Counted from the stretch's first letter, positions 24,551 to 33,793 are shown. The stretch: 64,000 bases of DNA from Streptosporangium carneum (GCF_027922005.1 NZ_BSEV01000007.1:62001-126000), one strand, 5' to 3'. Notes: generated from the sequence alone by a model not told the origin. Made by a program: numbers and translations.

Positions 24551-25258
24551 CTAGGGGCGCTTGCCGGCCTCCCTGGCGGCGCGGGCGGCCTCGACCTTGG
24601 CGCTGGCGGCGTACTTGTCGACGTACTCCTGCCCGGAGAGCTCCATCAGGGCGTACATGATCTCGTCGGTGACGGCGCGCAGGACGAGGCGGTCCTCCTC
24701 CATCCCGTAGTAGCGGGAGAAGTCCAGCGGCTTGCCGAACTTCACCCCGGGGCGGATGCCGAGCCTGGGCAGGGGACGGCCGGGCGGCATCATCTCGAAG
24801 GTGTTGACCATCGCCCACGGGATGACCGGGACGCGCGCCTCGAGCGCCAGCCTGGCCACGCCCGTCTTGCCCTTGTAGAGGCGCCCGTCGTGGGACCGGG
24901 TCCCCTCGGGGTAGATCGCGAGCACCTGGCCCTCGGCCAGGATGCGCTTGCCGGTGCGCAGCGCCGCCTCGCTGGCCTTGCCGCCGGAGCGGTCGATCGG
25001 GACGGTGCCCACCCCGCTGAAGAAGGCCCGGCTGAGCAGGCCCTTGACTCCGCGTCCCGTGAAGTAGTCGGACTTGCCGAGGGAGATCACCTTGCGCGGC
25101 AGGAACAGCGCCCCGAAGAAGTGGTCGGCGAACGACAGGTGGTTGCCGGCCAGGATCACCGGCCCTTCCCTCGGCACGTTGTCCACGCCCTCCGCCCACG
25201 GGCGGAAGATGAAATGGAGGAAGGGCCAGAGGATGGCCTTCACCACCCAGTAGAACAC
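24551..25258 (-). CDS. plsC: 1-acyl-sn-glycerol-3-phosphate acyltransferase (PlsC-like)
   Basis: This 235-residue PlsC-family acyltransferase would make phosphatidic acid from lysophosphatidate. The catalytic NHxxxxD box is N39-H40...D45 (AGNHLSFAD) and the glycerophosphate-binding YPEGTRS is near 118. One N-terminal membrane-contacting segment is visible. A short GGCGCCCC-type hairpin sits near its stop codon. Related genes occur at the same relative place in mycobacteria (Rv2182c). Confidence 0.9.
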   Translation of the reverse strand: MFYWVVKAILWPFLHFIFRPWAEGVDNVPREGPVILAGNHLSFADHFFGALFLPRKVISLGKSDYFTGRGVKGLLSRAFFSGVGTVPIDRSGGKASEAALRTGKRILAEGQVLAIYPEGTRSHDGRLYKGKTGVARLALEARVPVIPWAMVNTFEMMPPGRPLPRLGIRPGVKFGKPLDFSRYYGMEEDRLVLRAVTDEIMYALMELSGQEYVDKYAASAKVEAARAAREAGKRP

Positions 25259-25407
25259 GCGAGGCTCCTTCGGTCGGCGGGCGGGGACCTGGAGTCATCC
25301 TCCCACCTCCGGGGCGGACCACCTACATCGCCAAACCACCCAAAACGACCCCTCGCAAAACACGCCCCAGTCGTGCGACGATCGGGCGAACCTTACAAGG
25401 AGCTGCG

Positions 25408-26172
25408 ATGCCAGTCATGCCAGGCGCGGAGCCGTACCACCATAAAGGTGGACGAATCGGGGTCCTGCTCTGTCACGGATTCACGGGGTCGCCGCAGTCG
25501 CTGCGCCCATGGGCCGAACATCTGGCCGAGGCGGGTCTGAGCGTGTCACTGCCCCGGCTGCCGGGGCACGGCACCACCTGGCAGGAGATGAGCCACACCC
25601 GCTGGGAGGACTGGTACGCCGAGCTGGACAAGGCGCTGGCGGACCTGCGCGGTCGCTGCGACGAGGTGTTCGCGGCGGGTCTCTCGCTGGGCGGCTGCAT
25701 GGCGCTGCGACTGGCCCAGGTGCACGGCGCGGGGATCAGAGGGGTCGTGATCGTCAACCCGTCGATCGCCAACGACGTCCCGCTGCTGGCGCTCGCGCCG
25801 CTCCTCGGCCTGGTGATCTCCTCGGTGCCGGGCGTGGCCGGGGACATCAAGAAGGAGGGGGTGACCGAACTGGGCTACACACGCACCCCGGTCAAGGCCG
25901 CCGCCACCCTTCCCCGGCTGTGGGCGCTGACCCAGTCGGAGCTGCACAAGGTCGTCCAACCGGTGCTGGTCTTTCACAGCCCGCAGGACCATGTGGTGAA
26001 ACCGACCAGTTTGCGTATTTTGCGTGAGAAGCTGACCGGGGGGAATCTTAATGTGGTGGAGCTCAACGACAGCTACCACGTCGCGACTCTCGACAACGAT
26101 GCAGAACGGATCTTTGCGGGGAGCCTGGAGTTCATCAACGCGAACGCCTCTGTACCCTTGCAGGGAGACTGA
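25408..26172 (+). CDS. Alpha/beta hydrolase, carboxylesterase/monoacylglycerol lipase type
   Basis: This is a 254-residue single-domain hydrolase. The catalytic triad is readable: Ser93 in GLSLGG, Asp194 in SPQDHVV and His224 in DSYHVATLD. The oxyanion HGFTG motif lies near residue 24. It is close to the Est30/bacterial monoacylglycerol lipase group. A good AAGGAG site precedes the ATG. No signal peptide, so cytoplasmic. Confidence 0.88.
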   Translation: MPVMPGAEPYHHKGGRIGVLLCHGFTGSPQSLRPWAEHLAEAGLSVSLPRLPGHGTTWQEMSHTRWEDWYAELDKALADLRGRCDEVFAAGLSLGGCMALRLAQVHGAGIRGVVIVNPSIANDVPLLALAPLLGLVISSVPGVAGDIKKEGVTELGYTRTPVKAAATLPRLWALTQSELHKVVQPVLVFHSPQDHVVKPTSLRILREKLTGGNLNVVELNDSYHVATLDNDAERIFAGSLEFINANASVPLQGD

Positions 26173-26218
26173 ACGCGAGCGGGGGATGCGCGGTCTCCGG
26201 GAGGGACGGGCCAGCTAA

Positions 26219-26695
26219 GTGACACCTCAAAGCGATGAGGACGAGGTCTGGCGTCAGATCGTCGCCTCCTTCAACGACACCGCCGAGCTCGACGCGGCCG
26301 ACCAGCCGTGGCCCGACAGCGAGAACCTCCCCGCGGAGCCTCCCCGGAGAGTGATCAAGCAGTCGGACGAGGAGCCCCTCCCCCGTGCCGAGGAGGAGTT
26401 CACCGGCGTCGGCGAGCGCGACGGCGAGGAGACCGACGAGGACGACGAGGGTCACTACGTCCCCCCGCCCCCGCCTCCCCTGCCCAAGACCGACACCGCC
26501 ACCAAGATCGCCTGGCTGGCCCTGTTCGGCGGTCCCGCCTACCTGCTGCTCAGCGCCGCCCTGAACTGGCGGCTGCAGGGGTGGATGCTGTTCACCGCGG
26601 TCGCGGCCTTCATCGGCGGCTTCGTGGCGCTGGTGGTGCGGATGGGCGACGGCCCGCCGAACGACTCCGGCTGGGACGACGGCGCGGTCGTCTGA
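26219..26695 (+). CDS. Conserved actinobacterial membrane protein
   Basis: This 158-residue protein has an acidic, disordered N-terminus (to about residue 80) and a proline run HYVPPPPPPLP. Two hydrophobic segments follow (about 97-113 and 120-142) with a short acidic tail. It follows the hydrolase on the same strand by 46 bases and is probably co-transcribed. The GTG start is supported by the GGGACGGG upstream. Function unknown. Confidence 0.75.
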   Translation: MTPQSDEDEVWRQIVASFNDTAELDAADQPWPDSENLPAEPPRRVIKQSDEEPLPRAEEEFTGVGERDGEETDEDDEGHYVPPPPPPLPKTDTATKIAWLALFGGPAYLLLSAALNWRLQGWMLFTAVAAFIGGFVALVVRMGDGPPNDSGWDDGAVV

Positions 26696-26718
26696 CGGCC
26701 GGGGCCACCGCCCCTCGG

Positions 26719-27846
26719 CTACGGTTCGGTCCGCTCCGGCGTGCCGAACCGCTCGATGACGTCGGTGTAGCGGCCGTTCGCGTCCACCACGTGGCCCACG
26801 GTCAGCACGGTTCCCGTGGACGGCAGATAGGTCACGGACTGGAGCCTGATCGTCCGCGGGGCGGCGCCGTCGGCGCCGCGCAGCGCCTTGACCGTGCGCC
26901 CGTCGTAACGGAACATGAACGCCTCCCCCGGCCGGTCCATGTCCACACCCGAGATCCAGAAGTGCCCCTTGCGGTCGCCGGTCACGCCGTACAGGCGGAC
27001 GTCGCCGCCCGCCGCCGCCACCCTGGACCACTTCTTGCCGTTCCAGGACAGGATCAGCGGGCTGACCTTCCCCGACTTCTGGTAGACGCCGCCGACGGCC
27101 AGCACCCGCTTCGACGTGTCGATGTGGACGTCACGCAGATAGCCGCCCGGGATGTCCGGAGCCGCGACGGCCTTCCACCGGCCGCCGGACAGCTTCGCGA
27201 TCAGCGGCCTCCCGCCGTTGTCGCCGACCGCCCAGCCGTCGCTCTTGCCCGCCAGGGCCACGCCGTACAGCATGCCCTTGCCCTTGAGCTGCGTGAGCTT
27301 CCACTTGCCGCCGGTCTCGGCGAGGATCAGCGGCTGCTTGTCCCGGCGTCCGACCGCGGCCATCCGGCCGGGCACGGCCGCGACCCCGCCCAGCCAGTCG
27401 CCCACGTGCAGCTTGTCGACGATGACCCGGTCGAAGGCGGACCCGTCGCCCACGGCGAGGTACGGCATGCCGTCATGCCCCTCACCGACGGCCCACAGCC
27501 GGTCGGGGGAGGCCGCGGCGACCGAACGCAGGAGCCCTGCGCCCGTGGGGTCGTTGCGGATGCCCACCTCGCTCCAGGCGGTGCCGTTCCAGTGGGCGAT
27601 CGCGCCGCGGCTCTGCCAGATGTCCCAGACGCTTTCCTGGCCCACCGCCCAGATGTCAGAGCTCGAGATCCCGACCACGTCGGACAGTGATCCGTCACTG
27701 TTCAACCTCGCGCTGGTCGGCGCCTGCCACGCCTCCGCCACGGGCGGGGTGACAGGATCGGCGTGAGCGGCAGGCGGATGAAAGACCGACAGGAGCAGAC
27801 CTCCCGCGCACAGCGCCAGCACACGCCGCGGAAGGCGACGGGTCAT
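26719..27846 (-). CDS. Secreted beta-propeller-like repeat protein
   Basis: From ATG 27846 the product is 375 residues. A signal peptide (TRRLPRRVLALCAGGLLLSV, then AAHA) has a likely cut before Asp-Pro. The mature part has about six repeats of the form LxxVAxxSxDxxWAVGxxxxxPLIxxWNGxxW, as in bacterial kelch/BNR-like propellers. The frame is open to 28125, but the upstream part lacks signal-peptide logic. No enzymatic motif is visible. It is likely an exported binding protein. Function unknown. Confidence 0.72.
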   Translation of the reverse strand: MTRRLPRRVLALCAGGLLLSVFHPPAAHADPVTPPVAEAWQAPTSARLNSDGSLSDVVGISSSDIWAVGQESVWDIWQSRGAIAHWNGTAWSEVGIRNDPTGAGLLRSVAAASPDRLWAVGEGHDGMPYLAVGDGSAFDRVIVDKLHVGDWLGGVAAVPGRMAAVGRRDKQPLILAETGGKWKLTQLKGKGMLYGVALAGKSDGWAVGDNGGRPLIAKLSGGRWKAVAAPDIPGGYLRDVHIDTSKRVLAVGGVYQKSGKVSPLILSWNGKKWSRVAAAGGDVRLYGVTGDRKGHFWISGVDMDRPGEAFMFRYDGRTVKALRGADGAAPRTIRLQSVTYLPSTGTVLTVGHVVDANGRYTDVIERFGTPERTEP

Positions 27847-28148
27847 GTCCCAAATGGTACGGGGCGGAACGCGGCCTGTGTGCGTAGCTTCCCCAGTTGC
27901 CCTCCGGATGGAGATCTCCGGGAAGAACGCCGACCATGACCTGCCAGACCCTTGAGATTGAACGCCGCCACCGCCCCTGAGCACTCGGGCGATCCCCGTC
28001 CCCGGCCGTCTCCGACGCTCTCGGCCCACCGGGAATCCCGGTTTTCCGGCCTGTCCGCGATCCCCGCGGAGCCACGACCGGTTCCGCTCCCGGCCCGGTC
28101 GGCGGTCTGTGAACACGCGGACCACCCCGGCTCCGGGCCCCTGCCCCG
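27847..28148. other. Intergenic region, nothing recognised
   Basis: About 300 bases lie between the endonuclease-like gene's stop and the start of the secreted propeller gene, both on the minus strand. It probably holds the propeller gene's promoter. I see no clear -10/-35 pair, long hairpin or repeat. Confidence 0.4.
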
Positions 28149-28877
28149 TCAGCGGTCCGCGGGCCCGCCGGGGAGCGCCAGCTCGGCGAGCACCGGCAGG
28201 TGGTCGGTGGCGAGCGCCAGGTCGCGGGGGTCGGCCTCGGCCTCACCGCAGGAGACCACCTCGAGCCGGGGGGCGGCGAAGATCGCGTCGATGCGCGCGT
28301 GGGGCCGCCGCGCGGGGAAGGTGAGACCGTCGCCGCGCGGCGAGACCGGGTAGCAGTCGTTCAGCCGCCCGGCCAGCAGCCGCCAGGCCGGTTCTCCCGG
28401 CCGTTCGTTGACGTCCCCGGCCAGCACGGGCAGCGCGCGGAAACGGGCGGCGACGGCCTCCAGCAGGGTCAGCGCCTGTCTCGCGTGGTGGGCCCTCGCC
28501 GCGGCGTCGAGATCGAGGTGGACGGAGCCGACGGCCACCCGCTGCCCGCCGCGCTCGACCACGGCGATCGCGATCGCGCGCTGCTCGAGGCCGAGGAAGA
28601 ACGTCAGCAGGCGGCCCTCGGCGTGCAGCGGCCGCACGCCGGCACCGGTCAGCACGGCCACCCCGCCCAGCCGGCGGCCCGCCGCCACGGACATGCCTCC
28701 CGAGGCGGCCAGCCGCCCGCGCCTGTGACGCCAGCGCAGGAACCTGGGCGCCTCCTGGACGCAGAGCACGTCGGCGCGGAGCGCGGTGATCACCCGCCCC
28801 AGGGCCGCGACGTCGTCCTTCATGGAGCGCACGTTGTAGGTGGCGACCCTGAGCGGCGCCGTGCCCTCACCCCGCAG
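28149..28877 (-). CDS. Endonuclease/exonuclease/phosphatase family protein, probable CTG start
   Basis: The protein has the EEP fold: VATYNVRSMKDD (first strand), VLCVQEAP, GSVHLDLD, VLAGDVNERPG (Asp/Asn) and ATDHLPVLAEL (Asp-His). The first ATG/GTG-type start is GTG 28832, but it would cut off the conserved first strand. CTG 28877 keeps it, giving 242 residues, and lies six bases after GAGGGAAGGGA, an excellent ribosome site. The only stop upstream in frame is the TGA of the sugar kinase 18 bases before. Substrate unknown. Confidence 0.8.
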   Translation of the reverse strand: MRGEGTAPLRVATYNVRSMKDDVAALGRVITALRADVLCVQEAPRFLRWRHRRGRLAASGGMSVAAGRRLGGVAVLTGAGVRPLHAEGRLLTFFLGLEQRAIAIAVVERGGQRVAVGSVHLDLDAAARAHHARQALTLLEAVAARFRALPVLAGDVNERPGEPAWRLLAGRLNDCYPVSPRGDGLTFPARRPHARIDAIFAAPRLEVVSCGEAEADPRDLALATDHLPVLAELALPGGPADR

Positions 28878-28892
28878 GAGGCGTCCCTTCCC

Positions 28893-29837
28893 TCAGCGGA
28901 TCCGGGCGAGGTCCGCCGCGCCCACCAGGCCTGCGGACGCCCCCAGCTCCGCCAGGCGGATGTCGGGAATCGGGCGGTGCCCCTTGCCCGTCAGGTTGGC
29001 GGCGAAGCTCTCACGGACCTGGTCGATCCACAGGTCGGCGGCGTTCGAGACGCCCCCGCCGAGGACGAAGCAGCCGGGGTCGAGGACGGCGGCGAGGTCG
29101 CACAGGCCCTGGGCGAGCCAGTCGGCCATCGCGGAGAACGCGCCCAGCGCGGCCGAGTCTCCCTGCCGCGCCGCCTCGGTGACCTCGCGGCCCTCGATCT
29201 GCTCCGGCGTGCCGCCGGCGATCTCCAGCAGCTTCGCGGCACGCCCCGGGTCGGCTTCGGCGATCTCCCTGGCCTCGGTGACCAGGGCGTTTCCACTGGC
29301 GTACTGCTCCCAGCAGCCCAGGTTGCCGCATCCGCACAGACGCCCCTCGGGGACGACCTGCATGTGGCCGAGCTCGGCGCCCATGCCCCAGCGGCCCCGG
29401 TAGAGGGAGCCGTCGAACACGATGCCGCCGCCGATCCCGGTGCCCACGGTCACGCACACAAGATGGCTCTCACCGCGCCCCGCGCCGAACCTGGCCTCTC
29501 CCCAGGCCATGGCGTTGGCGTCGTTCTCGACCACGACGGGCAGGCCGAGCAGGTCGGAGACCTTCTTCTGCAACGGCTCCTCACGCCAGGCGAGGTTGGG
29601 CGCGAAACGCACGACGGCGCGCGTCTCGTCGACGAACCCCGCGGCGCCGAGTCCCACGGCCTCGATCTCCCGGCCCTTGGCCAGCTCCCCGACGGCCTCG
29701 CCGATGGTCTTGGCGACCTGCTCGGGATCCTTGGCCGGGGTCGGCCGCAGAAGATGCTCGACGATGCGGCCGTCCTCGTCCACGACGCCTGCCGCGATCT
29801 TCGTGCCGCCGATGTCGACACCGATGGTCAGCGCCAT
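28893..29837 (-). CDS. glk: ROK-family glucokinase
   Basis: This 314-residue ROK sugar kinase has the ATP phosphate motif DIGGTK (8-13), catalytic Asp in ENDANAMAWGE, glucose-binding GTGIGGGIVF and MGAELGHMQV, and the zinc motif CGCGNLGCWEQ. The frame is open to 29909; ATG 29837 is favoured by GAGGAC upstream and by family length. It would phosphorylate glucose with ATP and, in actinobacteria, may also act in carbon catabolite control. Confidence 0.92.
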   Translation of the reverse strand: MALTIGVDIGGTKIAAGVVDEDGRIVEHLLRPTPAKDPEQVAKTIGEAVGELAKGREIEAVGLGAAGFVDETRAVVRFAPNLAWREEPLQKKVSDLLGLPVVVENDANAMAWGEARFGAGRGESHLVCVTVGTGIGGGIVFDGSLYRGRWGMGAELGHMQVVPEGRLCGCGNLGCWEQYASGNALVTEAREIAEADPGRAAKLLEIAGGTPEQIEGREVTEAARQGDSAALGAFSAMADWLAQGLCDLAAVLDPGCFVLGGGVSNAADLWIDQVRESFAANLTGKGHRPIPDIRLAELGASAGLVGAADLARIR

Positions 29838-29859
29838 TGCTCGTCCTCTCCCCCTGGGC

Positions 29860-30318
29860 TCATCCCAGGTCGATGTGCTCCACGGGGGTTTCCGTCCGGG
29901 CACGCTCACGCGCCCGCTGCCCGGGCGAGGGCCGGTTAAGCCCGTCGACCGCGGACTTGAAGGCGGCGAACAGCTCGCTGCCCGCCTGCATCAGGTGGTC
30001 GGCGACCACGCCACCCGACTCGCGCTGGGCGGCCATCGCCCGGCAGACGGGGCAGGCCCGGCAGATGTACTCGTCGTGCTCGGAGACCGCCTCCCCCCAC
30101 ACGTCCTGGCTGCTCCGGCCGCCGCTGGAGAAACCGCTGGAGAAGGCGTTGCCGAACCCGCTCACGGTGCCCCTGATCAAGTTCCTGCGCAGCTCCCTGG
30201 TCGCCTTCTGCTGGAGCGACTCGAAAAGCTTGAACGCCTCTTCGGCCGCGCTGCCCAGCGGGTCCCTGTCGTTGGCCGACTTCTCGGTGTCGTCGGTTCT
30301 TGCGGTCTTCTCAGTCAT
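29860..30318 (-). CDS. DUF5304 family protein
   Basis: This is a 152-residue soluble protein of the actinobacterial DUF5304 type. It has an acidic N-terminus, a helix (EEAFKLFESLQQKATRELRR), a Gly/Ser-rich stretch, a CRACPVCRA Cys cluster (about residue 86-94, a possible metal site) and a C-terminal helix. It precedes glk closely and is likely co-transcribed. Function unknown. Confidence 0.8.
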   Translation of the reverse strand: MTEKTARTDDTEKSANDRDPLGSAAEEAFKLFESLQQKATRELRRNLIRGTVSGFGNAFSSGFSSGGRSSQDVWGEAVSEHDEYICRACPVCRAMAAQRESGGVVADHLMQAGSELFAAFKSAVDGLNRPSPGQRARERARTETPVEHIDLG

Positions 30319-30432
30319 CAGGCCCTCCCGTCTCGAACCGTACCCGGAGAAGGCCCTCTCGGAGCACCCTCTCCCCCACGGACCTGCGGGCGGGCACCGC
30401 GGCTGGAACCCCTGGGCGCGCCGCCCGCCGCC

Positions 30433-30870
30433 TCACGGGCTCTCGACGCGCTTCTTCAGCCCCCTCAGGGCCGTGTCGATGATGACCTTCTCCGCCTTCC
30501 GCCTGATCATGCCGATCATCGGGACCTTGAGGTCGACCGCGAGCTCGTACGTCACCTCGGTGCCGCCGCCCGTCTCGGCCAGGCGGTAGCTGCCGGTGAG
30601 CCCGGAGACCATCTTCCCCGCCTCGACGACGCTCCAGTCGACGGAGTCCTCGCCGTGCCAGGTGTAGCCGAGGGTGTACTCGTCGTTGATCACGCCCGCG
30701 TCCAGGGCGAACCTGACCGTCGCGGGGAGGCCGTCCTCCCCGGTCGACAGGATTCGCGCCGACTTCACCTGGCCCGCCCACTCGGGGTACGCCGCGAAGT
30801 CGGCGATGACCTTCATGACGGTCGACCGGTCGGCGCCGATCGTGATGTTCGAGGTGGTGCGATCAGCCAT
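30433..30870 (-). CDS. SRPBCC/START-like lipid- or polyketide-binding protein
   Basis: This 145-residue protein has the START-like fold: N-terminal TTSNITIGADRSTVMKVIADF, then YPEWAGQVKSARIL, and C-terminal helix RRKAEKVIIDTALRGLKKRVE. It is related to mycobacterial TB16.3 (Rv2185c) at the equivalent locus. It likely carries a hydrophobic ligand. Its upstream region is an array of 11-bp repeats. Confidence 0.85.
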   Translation of the reverse strand: MADRTTSNITIGADRSTVMKVIADFAAYPEWAGQVKSARILSTGEDGLPATVRFALDAGVINDEYTLGYTWHGEDSVDWSVVEAGKMVSGLTGSYRLAETGGGTEVTYELAVDLKVPMIGMIRRKAEKVIIDTALRGLKKRVESP

Positions 30871-30936
30871 GGGCTTACCGTACTCGTTCGTCCCCCCTTC
30901 GTCGTTCCCGCGCCGCCTCGTGGCTCACCGGCCGCG

Positions 30937-31012
30937 GCGGGACCCTGCGGGGACCTTGCGGGGACGCTGTGGGGACGCCGCGGAAACACTACGGGGACGT
31001 TGCGGGGACGCC
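30937..31012. repeat. Seven tandem 11-bp repeats
   Basis: Units of the type GCGGGGACGCT run head to tail from 30937 to 31012: one 10-bp copy and then six 11-bp copies starting at 30947, 30958, 30969, 30980, 30991 and 31002. They fill the space between the phosphoesterase stop and the SRPBCC gene's upstream region. Confidence 0.85.
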
Positions 31013-31014
31013 GC

Positions 31015-31782
31015 TCACCACTCGAGGGCGAAGGGAACGCCCCTGCCGCGGAAGTGCCCCACGTTGAGGCACTCGGTCCTGCCGATGCGGGTGCGGGCGG
31101 CCAGTGGCTGGTGGACGTGGCCGAACAGGGCGTAACGCGGCTGGGTGCGCCTGATCGCCTCCAGCGTGGCCTCGCTGCCCCGCTCGAAGCGCCGGGCGAC
31201 GACGTCGTAGAGCAGTTCGGGGACGGCCGGAGGGATGTGGCAGCAGAGCACGTCGACCTCGCCGACCGCCTCTACCTTGCGCGCGAACTCCTCGTCGTCG
31301 ATCTCGTTCGGCGTCCGGTAGCGCGTGCGCAGCCCGCCTCCGACGAAGCCGAACCGCAGGCCGCCGATGTCCGCCGTCTGCCCGTCGAGCACGTGGTGGC
31401 CCTGCCTGGCGTAGTCGGGCCAGTAGCGCGGCAGGTCCACGTTGCCGTGGGTGAGGTAGGCGGGGGTCGGCATCGCGGCGAAGATCTCGGCGTACTGCCT
31501 GCGCACCAGGCGTTCGATGTGCTCCTGGGGGTCGCCGTCCAGCGAGGCCCAGAGCGCGGCCGACATCCGCCTGGCCTCCTCGAACCTCTTGGCGGTGCGC
31601 AGCGCGACGAGCCGCGAGGTCCGCTCGGCTCCGAACAACTCGGGGAAGATGCCCTGGGAGTGGTCGTCGTAGTCGACGAACAGGATCAGGTCGCCCAGGC
31701 AGACGAGCGCGTCCGCGCCGTCTCCCGCGCGGGCCAGGGCGTCGGCTCTTCCGTGCACATCGCTGACGACATGAACCCGCAT
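31015..31782 (-). CDS. Metallophosphoesterase family protein
   Basis: This is a 255-residue calcineurin-like phosphoesterase. The five metal-binding blocks are readable: SDVHGRADAL, CLGDLILFVD, THGNVDLP, CCHIPP and FGHVHQP. The GNHD motif is GNVD here, so Asn and Asp are kept but His is replaced by Val, which could alter catalysis. Cytoplasmic. Substrate unknown. It is divergent from the acyl-CoA ligase gene. Confidence 0.87.
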   Translation of the reverse strand: MRVHVVSDVHGRADALARAGDGADALVCLGDLILFVDYDDHSQGIFPELFGAERTSRLVALRTAKRFEEARRMSAALWASLDGDPQEHIERLVRRQYAEIFAAMPTPAYLTHGNVDLPRYWPDYARQGHHVLDGQTADIGGLRFGFVGGGLRTRYRTPNEIDDEEFARKVEAVGEVDVLCCHIPPAVPELLYDVVARRFERGSEATLEAIRRTQPRYALFGHVHQPLAARTRIGRTECLNVGHFRGRGVPFALEW

Positions 31783-31987
31783 GCCGACATCCTAATCGTT
31801 CGACGAATACGGACACGGATAACGACTCGGATGCGACACGAGCGCCCTGCGCGCGGTCAGGAGGCCTCGCGTGGCGGGACTGATACCGTGAAATCGCCCC
31901 CGAGAACGCCTGGCGACGATCACCGGCGCGTAGTGCGTCGCGACGACCTCAGGCGTCCGTCGACCGCGCGTCCCGCAGGAGTTACCC

Positions 31988-33793
31988 GTGCGTGAGTACA
32001 GCGTCCCCGTCCTGGTGGATGTCCCCGCCTCCGCCAACCTGACCGACACGGTCTTCCTGCGCGCCGAACGAGAGCCCGGAACCGTGACCCTCCGCCGCAA
32101 GGTCGGCGGGGAGTGGGCCGCCGTCACCGCGGGCGAGTTCCGCGACCAGGTCGCGGCGACGGCCAGGGGACTGATCGCGGCGGGCGTGCAGCCGGGCGAC
32201 CGGGTGGCCCTGATGTCGCGGACCCGCTACGAGTGGACGGTCATCGACTACGCGATCTGGGCCGCGGGAGCCGTCACCGTGCCGATCTACGAGACGTCCT
32301 CGTCCGACCAGGTCAGGTGGATCGTCACCGACAGCGGCGCGAAGGCCGTCTTCGTCGAGCTGGACGCGCACGAGGAGACGGTGCGCGAGGCGTTGTCCGA
32401 GCTGCCCGAGCCGAAGAACCTCTGGCACATCGAGAACGGCGCCCTGGACGAGCTGGCCGAGGGCGGCGCCGAGGTGAGCGAGGAGACGCTGGAGGAGCGC
32501 AGGACGGCGCGCGGCGCGGCCGACCTGGCGACCATCGTCTACACCTCCGGCACCACGGGCCGCCCGAAGGGCTGCTCGCTGACCCACGACAACCTGCTGT
32601 TCACCGCCAGGAACGTCGCGGCGGGACCGCTGGAGCCGCTGTTCACCCAGGGGAGCGCCGCGCTGCTGTTCCTGCCGCTCGCGCACGTCTTCGCCCGCAT
32701 GATCCAGCTCGTGCTGGTCGAGACCGGCACGGTCCTGGCGCACACCCCGAACATGAAGAACGTCGCCCCCGACCTGCAGGGCTTCCGGCCGACGTTCCTG
32801 CTGGGCGTGCCCAGGGTGTTCGAGAAGGTCTACAACACCGCCGAGCAGAAGGCCTCCGCCGAGGGCAAGGGAAAGATCTTCCACGCGGCGGCCGCGACCG
32901 CCATCGCCTGGAGCCGCGCCGAGTCCTCCGGCGGCGCCGGGCTCGGGCTCAAGCTCAGGCACGCCTTCTTCGACAGGCTGGTGTACGGCAAGCTCCGCGC
33001 GGCCACCGGCGGCAGGCTGTCGGCCGCGGTCTCCGGCGGCTCCGCCCTGGGCGAGCGGCTGTCGCACTTCTTCAAGGGCGTCGGCATCGAGGTCTTCGAG
33101 GGCTGGGGCCTGACCGAGACCTCGGCCCCCTCGGCGGTCAACCAGCCGGGCGCCAACAAGGTCGGCACCGTCGGCAAGCCGTTCCCCGGCGTCACGATCG
33201 GCATCGGCGAGGACGGCGAGGTGCTGGTCAAGGGCCGCCACATCTTCAGCGGCTACTGGAACGACGACGAGGCGACCGCGCAAGTGATCGACGCGGACGG
33301 CTGGTTCCACACCGGCGACCTCGGCGAGCTGGACGGTGACGGCTACGTGCGCATCACCGGGCGCAAGAAGGAGCTCATCGTCACCGCGGCGGGCAAGAAC
33401 GTCTCCCCCGGGCCGCTGGAGGACCGCATCCGCGCCCACCCGCTGGTCAGCCAGGCGATGGTGGTCGGCGACGACAGGCCGTACGTCGCGGCGCTCGTGA
33501 CCCTCGACCCCGAGGCGCTGGCGCACTGGAAGAAGGCCAACGGCAGGACGGGGGCGAGCGTCGCCGAGCTCAGCGTCGACCCGGCGATCCTCGCCGAGGT
33601 GCAGAAGGCGGTCGACGACGCCAACAGGACGGTCTCCAAGGCCGAGCAGATCAAGAGGTTCACGGTGCTCGACACCGACATCACCGAGGAGAGCGGCCAC
33701 GTCACCCCGTCGCTCAAGGTCAAGCGCAACCTGGTGACGCGCGACTTCGCCAAGCAGATCGAGTCCCTGTACGGCGACGCCCCGGCCGGCTGA
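31988..33793 (+). CDS. Long-chain fatty-acid-CoA ligase (FadD15-like)
   Basis: This 601-residue ANL-superfamily enzyme activates a fatty acid as acyl-AMP and then acyl-CoA. The AMP-binding signature VYTSGTTGRPKG is near 183-194, EGWGLTETSAP near 374, and HTGDLGELDGDGYVRITGRKKE with the adenylate-contacting residues. The C-terminal catalytic Lys is in HVTPSLKVKRN. The GTG start has a CAGGAG-like site. Order relative to the pimB-like gene matches Rv2187/Rv2188c. Confidence 0.93.
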   Translation: MREYSVPVLVDVPASANLTDTVFLRAEREPGTVTLRRKVGGEWAAVTAGEFRDQVAATARGLIAAGVQPGDRVALMSRTRYEWTVIDYAIWAAGAVTVPIYETSSSDQVRWIVTDSGAKAVFVELDAHEETVREALSELPEPKNLWHIENGALDELAEGGAEVSEETLEERRTARGAADLATIVYTSGTTGRPKGCSLTHDNLLFTARNVAAGPLEPLFTQGSAALLFLPLAHVFARMIQLVLVETGTVLAHTPNMKNVAPDLQGFRPTFLLGVPRVFEKVYNTAEQKASAEGKGKIFHAAAATAIAWSRAESSGGAGLGLKLRHAFFDRLVYGKLRAATGGRLSAAVSGGSALGERLSHFFKGVGIEVFEGWGLTETSAPSAVNQPGANKVGTVGKPFPGVTIGIGEDGEVLVKGRHIFSGYWNDDEATAQVIDADGWFHTGDLGELDGDGYVRITGRKKELIVTAAGKNVSPGPLEDRIRAHPLVSQAMVVGDDRPYVAALVTLDPEALAHWKKANGRTGASVAELSVDPAILAEVQKAVDDANRTVSKAEQIKRFTVLDTDITEESGHVTPSLKVKRNLVTRDFAKQIESLYGDAPAG

